Assembly: GCA_045627045.1 (NCBI GenBank)
Contig: JAZQMY010000056.1
Coordinates: 1-64,000, forward strand
Length of the DNA stretch: 64,000 nucleotides
Reading direction: 5' to 3'
Source: SIG351 sp045627045
GTDB taxonomy: Bacteria; Bacillota; Clostridia; HGM11327
The notes under the pieces were generated by a model. That model did no database searches. It had not been told where the DNA came from and saw only the letters and a program-made list of their open reading frames with translations. Of this stretch, positions 7,416-16,056 are shown one piece after another. A program made the position numbers and the translations under genes. Within the stretch, counting starts at the first letter, position 1, and the number at the start of each line of letters is the position of its first letter.

Positions 7416-9239
7416 TTATTCAACGATATCTGTTGTGATGAAGTCAATGCCCCAATCGGCAAGTCTCTGTGCATCGGTGGCACTGTCGATAGTCCAAGCG
7501 TTAACGAGGAGACCGTTTGCGTGAGCTCTTTCGATCATTTCAAGAGTAGCACAGCAAGTATCGATGCCGAAATGGTTCTCAATGAGCTTCTGCCAGAGGT
7601 CTTCGTTTACTTCGCCGCAGAGATACATGATCTCGTGATCGGGGAAGAGCTTTCTGAAGCGGAGCAAAGCGCCAAGATGGAAAGAGATAATGATAGTCTC
7701 GTCAAAATAATCAAGTGACTTGATAATGTCGGCAATTTCAAGGAGAGATTCTTCATCGAAATTATCCTTGAGCTCAAGAACGCATCTTTTACCGTATCTC
7801 TTGCAGATAGTAACATATTCACGCAGAGTAGGAATTCTGAGGTCGATTCTTGAAAGCTGATCTTCTGTTCTGTCACGAAGCTCAACTTTTCTGATATCGT
7901 CAAAATTCTCTTCACAAACGTTCATTGAAACGCCGCTGACTCTCTCCGGATTGGAATCGTGGAGAATGACATACTTGCCGTCCTTTGTCTTGTGGACGTC
8001 TGTTTCGATGCCGAAGAAGCTTCTGTTGCCTGCGGCTACGAATGCCGGAAGTGTATTTTCAGTTTCGATTCCGCTGAGGCCTCTGTGAGCTACCATCTTT
8101 GTGTTTCTTCTGTCGATTTTTTTTGTTGTTGCAGGCTTCAGGGCTTCTTTTGTCAGAATTTTGCTGATATTGATTGAGCGGAGGAAGCCATCGGCAAGAT
8201 ATTGACAGCCTTCCGGTGACGGATGACCTCCGAAGCGTGAGAGATTGTCATTCGGTGCCATCTGACCCCAGAATATTGATGTGTCAAATACGTATTCGGC
8301 GTATTTTGAAAGCTTGTTTTTTATGAAGTAGCAGCAATCACGCCACATTATTGTCTGATGCTCGTTGTAGTCGAACGGAGGAATCGTGAAAAGACCGATT
8401 TTGCAGCCGTTCGCATGGAGTGTTCTGACTGTTGTTTCGAGATCTTTTTTGATCAATTCGGTTGTTCTGCCCTGAAGAATATCGTTTACACCGAAGCAGA
8501 TGTTAACTATGTCACCTGCGGCGGCCTTCTTCAGCCATGCACCGTTTGTGGCGGCATCCTGGGCTCTGCCGAAGCCGAGACCGATATTCCAGACAGCGAT
8601 ATCGTGATCAAGACCTTTCGAAATGTATGAAACCCAGTGGTTGTATTTATTCGTGTCAGTGCCGAGACCCATTGTGATGCTGTCTCCGAGGAAAACCATA
8701 AGGTGAGATGTTTCTCTCTTTGCGCCTATGAGGATAGGCTGGGGAATATCTGTTCTGCTTTCCCACTTTCCGTCAACAAGTCTGTATGACGGGTAAAGCT
8801 TGTCCGGTGTATAAGGAATATCCTTGCCCTTTACTGTCCACTGGAAAACAATGTAGCTGTCCTTTGCGATTTCAAGTGAGACGGGATCTGTTGCCCAGAA
8901 TTCATCAGGCTGAGCCGTATATGTATTGTCACCGTTGAATGTGAGCTGAATCATTCCTCTGCCGTTGTATTCCTCGGGAGAAGTTTTGCATTCGCCGGCA
9001 AAAGCGGAAATGACCTTAAGCTCACTGCCCGGTCTGTTGGCGTAGCCTGTGCTGCCGTTATCAAAAGTTGAATCCTCTGTGTTGCAGAAGAAAAATCTAT
9101 AATCAAATCTTCCTGCATCTCGTACCTTCAGGAAAATTCTGCCTGTGACCTGGGTTTCCTCCGGGTAGAGAAGAATAAGGTTGTTGGATGAGCTTGCAAC
9201 GGTGTTTGATGGGTATTCTTTGAATAAATTTAAATCCAT
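7416..9239 (-). CDS. SGNH/GDSL hydrolase - glycerophosphodiester phosphodiesterase fusion
   Basis: Protein of 607 residues with three parts and no signal peptide. Residues 1 to about 175 are a beta-rich domain seen before SGNH hydrolases. About 180-365 form an SGNH hydrolase: FLGDSITMGLG (Ser nucleophile), the GFGRAQDAA block, CFGVNDIL, and GGHPSPEG with the Asp/His region. About 385-607 form a GDPD domain: MVAHRGLSGIETENT, FFGIETDVHKTKDGKYVILHD and the C-terminal NAWTIDSATD. The GDPD part should split glycerophosphodiesters to glycerol 3-phosphate and an alcohol; the SGNH part should remove an acyl or acetyl group. ATG 9239 has AAAGGA 10 bases upstream; a TTG at 9245 is possible. First gene of a minus-strand operon. 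Confidence 0.9.
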   Translation of the reverse strand: MDLNLFKEYPSNTVASSSNNLILLYPEETQVTGRIFLKVRDAGRFDYRFFFCNTEDSTFDNGSTGYANRPGSELKVISAFAGECKTSPEEYNGRGMIQLTFNGDNTYTAQPDEFWATDPVSLEIAKDSYIVFQWTVKGKDIPYTPDKLYPSYRLVDGKWESRTDIPQPILIGAKRETSHLMVFLGDSITMGLGTDTNKYNHWVSYISKGLDHDIAVWNIGLGFGRAQDAATNGAWLKKAAAGDIVNICFGVNDILQGRTTELIKKDLETTVRTLHANGCKIGLFTIPPFDYNEHQTIMWRDCCYFIKNKLSKYAEYVFDTSIFWGQMAPNDNLSRFGGHPSPEGCQYLADGFLRSINISKILTKEALKPATTKKIDRRNTKMVAHRGLSGIETENTLPAFVAAGNRSFFGIETDVHKTKDGKYVILHDSNPERVSGVSMNVCEENFDDIRKVELRDRTEDQLSRIDLRIPTLREYVTICKRYGKRCVLELKDNFDEESLLEIADIIKSLDYFDETIIISFHLGALLRFRKLFPDHEIMYLCGEVNEDLWQKLIENHFGIDTCCATLEMIERAHANGLLVNAWTIDSATDAQRLADWGIDFITTDIVE

Positions 9240-9283
9240 TGTCAATAAATCCTTTCATTATATAATGAGTAATTCTATTGAGT

Positions 9284-9312
9284 ATTATATCATATACAGT
9301 CCAATATTTCAA
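9284..9312 (-). promoter_or_regulatory. Sigma-A promoter for SGNH-GDPD operon
   Basis: Minus strand TTGAAA (9307-9312), 17 bp spacer, TATAAT (9284-9289). Confidence 0.75.
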
Positions 9313-9335
9313 TAAATAAAAATTACTTTTTTCTA

Positions 9336-9364
9336 TTGCAAAAAATACGGTAATATGTTAAAAT
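9336..9364 (+). promoter_or_regulatory. Sigma-A promoter for CBM9-like/galM operon
   Basis: TTGCAA (9336-9341), 17 bp spacer, TAAAAT (9359-9364). It is divergent from the promoter at 9284-9312, with only 23 bp between the two -35 elements. Confidence 0.65.
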
Positions 9365-9406
9365 TAAATAGTAAAGACAGTTCGGAAACTGAAAGAGGTA
9401 TATGAT

Positions 9407-10021
9407 ATGATTTATAATGTAAAAAAAGTAGAACATTCCTTCAAATGGGATGATGTTGAGATCGGCAAGATAAATGTATTCAACTGGAACGATTTTAAGG
9501 GCTATGATCCTGATGCGGAATTCAGAATGGTTCACGATGAGAATAACATCTATCTTAAAATGACTGCAAACAATGACTATGTTGTGTCGGAATGCAAGAA
9601 CATAAACGATATGGTCTGCGGAGACAGCTGCATGGAAGCTTTCATAATTGCTCCCGGCGAATCAGGCGTTTACTTCAATCTTGAATTTAATTCAGACGGC
9701 GTAATGTTCCTCGGCGCAGGCAAGACAAGAGCAAACAGAAGCACTATCGATCCTGAAATCGTAAAGAAGTACATCACTATAATGGTCGATCCTTGCACCG
9801 TAAAGACAGGCGAGAGAGGCAAGTGGGGCTTCACGGCGATCGTAAACAAGGGCCTTTTCAAGAAAATAACTGATGTTGAGTTTGAAAGCGGAAGAGGACA
9901 GGGCTCATTCTACAAGTGCGGAGACAGAGTTATTCCTCACTTTGTTGCATGGACAGAGATAGAAACAGATCATCCGGATTTCCATAGACCGGAATTCTTC
10001 GGAGATCTTATCTTTGAATAA
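9407..10021 (+). CDS. Cytoplasmic CBM9/DOMON-like domain protein
   Basis: Protein of 204 residues made of one beta-sandwich domain of the CBM9-like (carbohydrate-binding family 9, DOMON-like) type: alternating beta strands with NVFNWNDFKGYDPDAEF, YLKMTANNDYV, DSCMEAFI, VYFNLEFNSDGVMFLG and GKWGFTAIV. It has no signal peptide, so it stays in the cytoplasm. The next gene codes for a lipoprotein with a clearly related domain (shared YFN-EFNSDG/EMNSNG and GSFYKCG segments), so the pair is a local duplication. Start ATG 9407 with GAAAGAGG upstream. Probably a sugar-binding or sugar-sensing protein; ligand unknown. Confidence 0.7.
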   Translation: MIYNVKKVEHSFKWDDVEIGKINVFNWNDFKGYDPDAEFRMVHDENNIYLKMTANNDYVVSECKNINDMVCGDSCMEAFIIAPGESGVYFNLEFNSDGVMFLGAGKTRANRSTIDPEIVKKYITIMVDPCTVKTGERGKWGFTAIVNKGLFKKITDVEFESGRGQGSFYKCGDRVIPHFVAWTEIETDHPDFHRPEFFGDLIFE

Positions 10022-10039
10022 TAAATACGAGGTGGAAAC

Positions 10040-11035
10040 ATGAAGAAGATTTTGGCGCTAACTCTTGTAACGGTAGCTGTATGTATGCTTTTTTCGGGCT
10101 GTGCGCTCCGGTGCAAGATAAAAGGACACGACTTTGAGCTGACAACTGCCGGCAAGGATGCGACCTGCACTGAAGAAGGTGCAACCGAAGGAAGAAAGTG
10201 CAAGGTTTGCGGATATGAAGAAGAACCTACTGTTATCCCGGCAAAGGGACACGTTGAGGTAACGGAAGAGGGCAAGAAAGCAACATGGATTGAAGAGGGC
10301 ACAACTGACAAGAAGTATTGTTCAGTGTGCGGGGAGGTACTTATGGAACATGAAAAAATTGAAGCTTTGATAAATGGCGAAGACAGATATAATTCTGATG
10401 AGCCGATCTATCTTGTAAAGAAGGTGGAAGAGGGTTTCGACGATTGGGATTCAATAGAGAAGCAGAGCATCAATGTACAGAACTGGGGACCGAATCAGGT
10501 TGCATATGATTATGATCCTGAATCTGTTTTCCAGGTTGTACATACAGAGAACAGCCTTATTATCAGATTCACATCAAACAATGACTATCCGTTCTCATTC
10601 ATGACACATACGAACGATATCGTTTGCGATGATGCCTGCAACGAATTCTTTGTAACGCTTGCTGATGATCCGGATAATTATTTCAACTTCGAAATGAATT
10701 CAAACGGTGCGCTTTATGTAGGATACGGCCCCGAAGCACACAACAGATCTGTTGTTGACGTTGAAATAATCGAAAAGTACACAAAGACAGAGCTTGAAGA
10801 GGAAGTACTTGACGAGGACGAAAGAGGCTTCTGGGGAATCACGCTTACGATCGACAAGCAGTTCTTCAAAGAGGTTGCAGGTGTTGATATCGAAGACGGT
10901 CTTATCAAGGGCAGCTTCTACAAGTGCGGAGCAAGAATACCCGGTACAAATCACCTTCTTGCATGGACAACAATTCCGGATACAAGATTCGGCTTCCACA
11001 CACCGAGCTCATTCGGTAACATAATTCTTGAGTAA
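10040..11035 (+). CDS. Lipoprotein with CxxC repeats and CBM9-like domain
   Basis: Protein of 331 residues with a lipoprotein signal (MKKILALTLVTVAVCMLFSG followed by Cys21). Residues 25-110 hold two copies of a module with KCKVCGYEEE and KYCSVCGEVL, each with a CxxC pair and a GH or EH, typical of secreted Clostridia proteins and possibly zinc-binding. Residues about 125-331 form a CBM9-like beta-sandwich paralogous to the product of 9407-10021. The protein is likely displayed on the outer face of the membrane. It is followed by galM 15 bases downstream, so a sugar-binding role in the same pathway is reasonable but not proven. Confidence 0.75.
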   Translation: MKKILALTLVTVAVCMLFSGCALRCKIKGHDFELTTAGKDATCTEEGATEGRKCKVCGYEEEPTVIPAKGHVEVTEEGKKATWIEEGTTDKKYCSVCGEVLMEHEKIEALINGEDRYNSDEPIYLVKKVEEGFDDWDSIEKQSINVQNWGPNQVAYDYDPESVFQVVHTENSLIIRFTSNNDYPFSFMTHTNDIVCDDACNEFFVTLADDPDNYFNFEMNSNGALYVGYGPEAHNRSVVDVEIIEKYTKTELEEEVLDEDERGFWGITLTIDKQFFKEVAGVDIEDGLIKGSFYKCGARIPGTNHLLAWTTIPDTRFGFHTPSSFGNIILE

Positions 11036-11050
11036 AAAGAGGCAATAATA

Positions 11051-12109
11051 ATGGGAATCACAAAAAAAGAATTCGGTAAGATCGGCGATAAGGAAGTATT
11101 CCTTTTCGAGCTTACGAACGATAATAAAATGTCGGTAGGCATTACGACTTACGGCGGCACAATAGTAAGCATTTCAACAGAGGATAAAAACGGCTCATTC
11201 GGAGATGTAGTTCTCGGTTACCCGGATCTTAAAGGATACATGAACGGCACATCTCATCAGGGCGCACTCATCGGCAGATTCGGCAACAGAATCGCAGACG
11301 GAAGATTCACTCTTGACGGAGTGGAGTACAAGCTCGATAAGAATGATAACGGAGTAAATCACCTTCACGGCGGCAAGACAGGCTACGATACAAGAGTGTG
11401 GGATGTCCTCTACACGGCAGAAGGAAAAGAACCTGCGCTTTCTCTTACACTCGTTGATGAAGACGGCACAGAGGGCTATCCGGGAAGAGTCAAGGTAAAC
11501 GTAATTTACACACTCACGGCAGATAATGCGATTCAGATCGAATATTTTGCCACAACGGATAAGAACACAATTCTCAACCTTACAAACCATACATACTTCA
11601 ACCTTGAAGGATATGCTTCCGGAGACGTTCTTGATCATGAGGTTCAGATCAATGCTGACTACTTTACCCCTGCAAACGCAAATCTTATCCCGACAGGAGA
11701 AATCAGAGCCGTAAAGGGAACTGTATTTGATTTTACAACGTCCAAGACAATAGGTAAGGACCTTGTGAAGGAGAAAGAAGACGAACAGCTGAAGCTCGGC
11801 GGCGGATATGACCACAACTTCATAACAGGCGAAGACAAGGTGATGAAGCACATTGCAACAGTAAAGGCACCTGTAAGCGGAAGAATAATGGATGTTTATT
11901 CCGATCAGCCGGCAGTACAACTTTATATCGGCAACTTCCTCAACGGAGAGATAGGTAAGAACGGCTCAAGACTCAACAAGAGAAACGGCTTCTGCCTCGA
12001 AACCCAGCATTCACCGAATACTCCGAATATGCCTGATTTCCCGACCTGCAAGCTTTGCCCGGGAGAGCTTTACAGCTACAAGACGATCTATAAGTTCTCA
12101 AAGGACTGA
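11051..12109 (+). CDS. galM: Aldose 1-epimerase (mutarotase)
   Basis: Enzyme of 352 residues of the GalM family that interconverts alpha and beta anomers of galactose and other aldoses in the cytoplasm. Family features: GRFGNRIADGRF near 75, HLHGGKTGYD (catalytic His region), NLTNHTYFNL with the second His, GGYDHNF and FCLETQHSPNTPNM with the catalytic Glu. Length is typical. Last gene of the unit starting at 9407; a terminator follows. Confidence 0.95.
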   Translation: MGITKKEFGKIGDKEVFLFELTNDNKMSVGITTYGGTIVSISTEDKNGSFGDVVLGYPDLKGYMNGTSHQGALIGRFGNRIADGRFTLDGVEYKLDKNDNGVNHLHGGKTGYDTRVWDVLYTAEGKEPALSLTLVDEDGTEGYPGRVKVNVIYTLTADNAIQIEYFATTDKNTILNLTNHTYFNLEGYASGDVLDHEVQINADYFTPANANLIPTGEIRAVKGTVFDFTTSKTIGKDLVKEKEDEQLKLGGGYDHNFITGEDKVMKHIATVKAPVSGRIMDVYSDQPAVQLYIGNFLNGEIGKNGSRLNKRNGFCLETQHSPNTPNMPDFPTCKLCPGELYSYKTIYKFSKD

Positions 12110-12137
12110 TAAAGGATAAATCTGATAAAAATACTGT

Positions 12138-12167
12138 GCCGCAGGAATAAAAAACTGCGGCTTTTTT
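12138..12167 (+). terminator. Terminator after galM
   Basis: GCCGCAG (12138-12144) pairs with CTGCGGC (12155-12161), then six T residues. Confidence 0.85.
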
Positions 12168-12196
12168 GAAGAAAGAATACTATAAGGAGCAATAAA

Positions 12197-13129
12197 ATGG
12201 AGAATATGGAATTTAAACCGATGGGATTGTTTCCGGAGAACTCTCGAGTAGTTTTCCTTGGCGACAGTGTTACTTCATCAGGACTCTGGCTGGAACTCAT
12301 TTTTGAACATTATCTGAAGGTTTGCCCGGAAAGAAGAGTCAAGGTCTTCAATGCAGCCATCGGCGGCGCAACTGTTGTCAACTGCTACGATATAAGACAT
12401 GAGGATTTTTATTCGTTCGATCCTACTGATGCAGTTTTAATATACGGAATAAACGATATAAACGGTTACAGCGGTTCGAGAGAAGAGAAAGGCGAGAAGT
12501 TCTACAATAATATCAAGAAAATGTGCGTGGATCTCATTTCAAACGGCGTAAGAGTTCACTTCTGCTCGGAATTCCACCCGAAGCGCAGTAATTACCATGA
12601 AGAAGCACTCGACATCGCAAGAGAGGTATTTATCAGACTTGCAAATGAATACGATACAGACTTGCTTGACCTTGCCGAAGCTCTTCGTCCTTATCAGCAG
12701 ATGAAGAATCTTTACACATCAGATAACGTTCATCCATCAAGAGAAGGCGAAATGGTTATCGCAAAGGTATTCCTCAAGTGCCAGGGCTTTGAAGGCTTCG
12801 ACAGTGATGAAGAGATTCTTGCTCCCGTGCCGATATCGTCTGAAAGTGACCGCAGATGGGTTCTTGACAACAAGCTCAGAAGGGTCCGCTTTGCAGAGCT
12901 AGTAATTCATCCGAAGGGCGAAACGGATGAGGAAAAGCTTATGGACATAACGGACAGAATATTCAATTTGCCGGATGGCATGAAAATGAATGATCTGAAT
13001 TATTACAGAGCACTCGATTATATCGAAATCATGCCTCATTACGATGAATACAGAACAGAGCTTGAGAAGTACACGGATATGATGCTTGAAGAAGCACTTG
13101 AAGCAAAGAAGAAATCTGCTGAAAAGTAA
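12197..13129 (+). CDS. SGNH/GDSL-type esterase
   Basis: Cytoplasmic protein of 310 residues. The SGNH blocks are VVFLGDSVTSSG (Ser), AAIGGATV (Gly), LIYGINDINGY (Asn) and DNVHPSREGE (Asp-x-x-His). The C-terminal part (about 220-310) is helical and charged with no known domain. Members remove acetyl or acyl groups from carbohydrates. It follows the galM terminator by 30 bases and has its own ribosome binding site (AAGGAG) and terminator, though no separate promoter is evident, so read-through from galM is possible. Confidence 0.85.
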   Translation: MENMEFKPMGLFPENSRVVFLGDSVTSSGLWLELIFEHYLKVCPERRVKVFNAAIGGATVVNCYDIRHEDFYSFDPTDAVLIYGINDINGYSGSREEKGEKFYNNIKKMCVDLISNGVRVHFCSEFHPKRSNYHEEALDIAREVFIRLANEYDTDLLDLAEALRPYQQMKNLYTSDNVHPSREGEMVIAKVFLKCQGFEGFDSDEEILAPVPISSESDRRWVLDNKLRRVRFAELVIHPKGETDEEKLMDITDRIFNLPDGMKMNDLNYYRALDYIEIMPHYDEYRTELEKYTDMMLEEALEAKKKSAEK

Positions 13130-13140
13130 TTGAATCAAAG

Positions 13141-13170
13141 CCGCAGGAAAACGCCTGCGGTTTTCTTTTA
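13141..13170 (+). terminator. Terminator after SGNH esterase
   Basis: CCGCAGG (13141-13147) pairs with CCTGCGG (13154-13160), then TTTTCTTTT. Confidence 0.85.
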
Positions 13171-13282
13171 TTCCGACGCAAAAAGCATCAGACAAAGGCA
13201 TTGACGGAATTCCCGCGGCATATAATCAATGATGAGGAAGGCAACTCAAACTAAACCTTTTGGGGATGAAAGGAAATGAGAA

Positions 13283-15949
13283 ATGAAAGAGTACATGAAA
13301 AGCATTGCTGAGGTGATGGCAGAGAAAAAAACGTCCGAAACGGGGCTTGACAACGAAGAGGCAAGGGCAAGACTTGAGGTCTACGGAATAAATAAGCTTG
13401 ATCAGGCAAAGAAAGAGAGCATTTGGCAGAGACTGATGAAACAGCTTGCCGACCCTATGACATTGATACTTATTGCGGCGGCAATTATTTCGCTTGCATT
13501 GACGGTATATAACAATATTTCGTCGGGCGAATATGAATTTCCGTCTGATGTCGTGATAATTCTCTCTGTTGTGATAATAAATGCCATACTTGGCGTGGTT
13601 CAGGAGAGCAAGGCAGAGGCGGCAATAGATGCACTTCAGAAAATGTCCGAGCCGACGTCAAAGGTAATGAGGGAATCAAGAATTATTGAGGTCAGGACAG
13701 AAGAAATTGTGCCGGGAGACATTATTATACTTGAGGCGGGAGATGCAGTGCCTGCGGATGCCAGAATAACGGAGTGTATCAGCATGATGTGCGAGGAATC
13801 GGCACTGACAGGCGAATCGGTTCCCGTGAGCAAGACGGCAGATGCCATGAAGAAAGCAGATGAGCTTCCTCTCGGCGATAGAAAAAATATGCTTTATGCA
13901 GGAAGCACGCTCGTTTACGGCAGAGGAAAGGCAATAGTAACAGGGACGGGAATGAATACAGAGATGGGAAAGATCGCAAATGCCATTTCTTCAGCCAAGG
14001 ACACCAAAACGCCCCTTCAGATAAAGCTTTCACAGCTTTCAAGGATACTTACCTATCTTGTTTCGGGAATATGCATAGCGATATTTTTGATCTCACTTGC
14101 AAAGACAGGCTCGCTTTCATTCGATAATGTGCTTGATACATTTATGATCGCAGTATCTCTTGCGGTTGCGGCGATCCCGGAAGGCCTTGCGGCGGTGGTG
14201 ACGATAGTGCTTTCGTTGGGCGTTACCAATATGTCAAAGAAAAATGCCATTATCAGGAAAATGACGGCAGTAGAGACACTCGGCTGCACAAGGATAATCT
14301 GCTCGGATAAGACAGGCACGCTTACGCAAAACAAAATGACGGTGGTTGAGCATTACGGAGACGATGAAGTGCTTCTTGCGGATGCGATGTCGCTTTGCTC
14401 GGATGCGGAGCTTGATGAGAAACAAAAAACGGCAAAGGGCGAGCCTACGGAAGCCGCTCTCGTGAATTATGCCTTTAAGCTGGGGCTAAATAAGAATAAA
14501 AGAGAGAAAATCTTTGAAAGAATCGGTGAAATACCGTTTGATTCGTCGAGAAAGATGATGACAACGGTGCACAAGGACGGAAAGATGTTCGTTCAGTTCA
14601 CAAAGGGCGCACCTGACGTTATCCTCACAAGATGCACTCACTATATGGAAAACGGCAAGGCTGTTCCCATGACACAGAAAAAATACACCGCAATCATTTC
14701 GGCAAACAGGCAAATGGCGGATTCGGCGCTCAGAGTTCTTGCGGCGTCAACGAAACGATACGATGCCCGACCTGAATGTTTTGAAAGCGGCAGTCTTGAG
14801 AACGGACTTGTGTTTATAGGTCTTGTGGGAATGATCGACCCTGTCAGACCTGAAGTGAAGCCTGCGATAGATGAATGCAGACTTGCGGGAATAAGACCCG
14901 TGATGATAACCGGCGATCATAAGGACACTGCGGTTGCAATTGCAATGAGGCTCGGCATAATAAAGGAAAGAAGCGAAGCCATAACAGGTGCGGAGCTTGA
15001 CAGGATACCGGATGAAAGCTTTGAGAATGAGGTGGAAAAATACTCGGTATATGCGAGAGTTCAGCCCGAACACAAGACAAAGATAGTAAAAGCATGGCAG
15101 AAGAAGGGTAAAGTTACGGCGATGACAGGTGACGGCGTAAATGATGCGCCCTCAATCAAGAGCGCAGATATCGGAATAGGCATGGGAATCACAGGCACGG
15201 ACGTGACGAAGAATGTTGCTGATATGATACTTGCGGACGATAACTTTGCAACGATCGTTTCTGCGGTGAGCGAGGGAAGAAGAATATATGACAACATCAG
15301 AAAAGCTATTCAATTTTTGTTGGCATCGAACCTGGCGGAGGTTCTCTCTATCTTCATCGCAACGCTTCTCAGCTTCACAATATTCAGGGCGCCACACCTT
15401 CTCTGGATAAACCTGATTACGGATTGCTTTCCTGCGCTTGCGCTCGGAATGGAAAAGCCAGAAAAGAACATAATGAGGAGAGAAGCACGAAGCCCGTCGG
15501 AAGGCATTTTTTCGGGCGGAATGGGCTTTGCAATAGCGTATCAGGGGCTTTTTGTGACGCTGATCACGCTTGCTTCATACTGCATAGGACGTTTTGTGAT
15601 GATAAAGCACCACGGAGCGGTGAGTGAATCCATGTCGGGTGAGCTCGGAACAACAATGGCGTTTATAACGCTTGCTTTGTCTGAAATATGCCATTCATTC
15701 AATATGCGTTCGCTTCACGGCTCGATTTTTTCGCTTGAAACAAAGAACTACTGGCTTTCTTTTGCCGCGGCGGCATCGCTTGCGGTGACTACGGCAGTGG
15801 TTGAAATCCCTGTTTTTGCAAAGGCGTTCGGCTTTGTGCGGCTTGATGCGGCGGAATATATGACTGCACTCGGCCTAGCGCTCGCCATAATTCCGATAAC
15901 AGAATTCTTCAAGCTTCTGTACAGAAAAAGAATTGCAAAAAGGCATTGA
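13283..15949 (+). CDS. Calcium-type cation-transporting P-type ATPase (P2)
   Basis: Membrane pump of 888 residues that couples ATP hydrolysis to cation export, most likely Ca2+. Seen: the cation_ATPase_N domain, the actuator loop ALTGESVPVSK, the ion-binding helix with IPEGLAAVVT, the phosphorylation site CSDKTGTLTQNK (Asp342), the nucleotide-binding domain with FTKGAPD, the hinge MTGDGVNDAPSIKSADIGIG, and about ten membrane helices. IPEGLAAVVT is closer to SERCA/P2A pumps than to Na+/K+ pumps. Start ATG 13283 follows GAAAGGAAATGAGAA. The promoter of the next gene overlaps its stop codon. Confidence 0.93.
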   Translation: MKEYMKSIAEVMAEKKTSETGLDNEEARARLEVYGINKLDQAKKESIWQRLMKQLADPMTLILIAAAIISLALTVYNNISSGEYEFPSDVVIILSVVIINAILGVVQESKAEAAIDALQKMSEPTSKVMRESRIIEVRTEEIVPGDIIILEAGDAVPADARITECISMMCEESALTGESVPVSKTADAMKKADELPLGDRKNMLYAGSTLVYGRGKAIVTGTGMNTEMGKIANAISSAKDTKTPLQIKLSQLSRILTYLVSGICIAIFLISLAKTGSLSFDNVLDTFMIAVSLAVAAIPEGLAAVVTIVLSLGVTNMSKKNAIIRKMTAVETLGCTRIICSDKTGTLTQNKMTVVEHYGDDEVLLADAMSLCSDAELDEKQKTAKGEPTEAALVNYAFKLGLNKNKREKIFERIGEIPFDSSRKMMTTVHKDGKMFVQFTKGAPDVILTRCTHYMENGKAVPMTQKKYTAIISANRQMADSALRVLAASTKRYDARPECFESGSLENGLVFIGLVGMIDPVRPEVKPAIDECRLAGIRPVMITGDHKDTAVAIAMRLGIIKERSEAITGAELDRIPDESFENEVEKYSVYARVQPEHKTKIVKAWQKKGKVTAMTGDGVNDAPSIKSADIGIGMGITGTDVTKNVADMILADDNFATIVSAVSEGRRIYDNIRKAIQFLLASNLAEVLSIFIATLLSFTIFRAPHLLWINLITDCFPALALGMEKPEKNIMRREARSPSEGIFSGGMGFAIAYQGLFVTLITLASYCIGRFVMIKHHGAVSESMSGELGTTMAFITLALSEICHSFNMRSLHGSIFSLETKNYWLSFAAAASLAVTTAVVEIPVFAKAFGFVRLDAAEYMTALGLALAIIPITEFFKLLYRKRIAKRH

Positions 15950-15974
15950 CAATCAATGGGGGATATGATAAAAT
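15946..15974 (+). promoter_or_regulatory. Sigma-A promoter overlapping the P-ATPase stop codon
   Basis: TTGACA (15946-15951), 17 bp spacer, TAAAAT (15969-15974). The -35 element contains the TGA stop of the ATPase gene. Confidence 0.75.
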
Positions 15975-16056
15975 TAAGTACATATTGAGAATTCGGATAA
16001 AGCATTTTATGCTTTACGGATTGCTTCAAAAAGTTTTTTATTGCAAGGGAGAAAAA

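Noticed and set aside
10700..11920. Long open frames on the minus strand opposite the CBM9-like lipoprotein and galM genes
   Set aside because: They mirror well-supported plus-strand genes, have no ribosome binding sites and give Cys/Val-rich products without known domains.
13201..13226. TTGACG and TATAAT before the P-type ATPase gene
   Set aside because: The spacer is only 14 bp, too short for a normal sigma-A promoter; no better pair was found, so the ATPase promoter is left unassigned.
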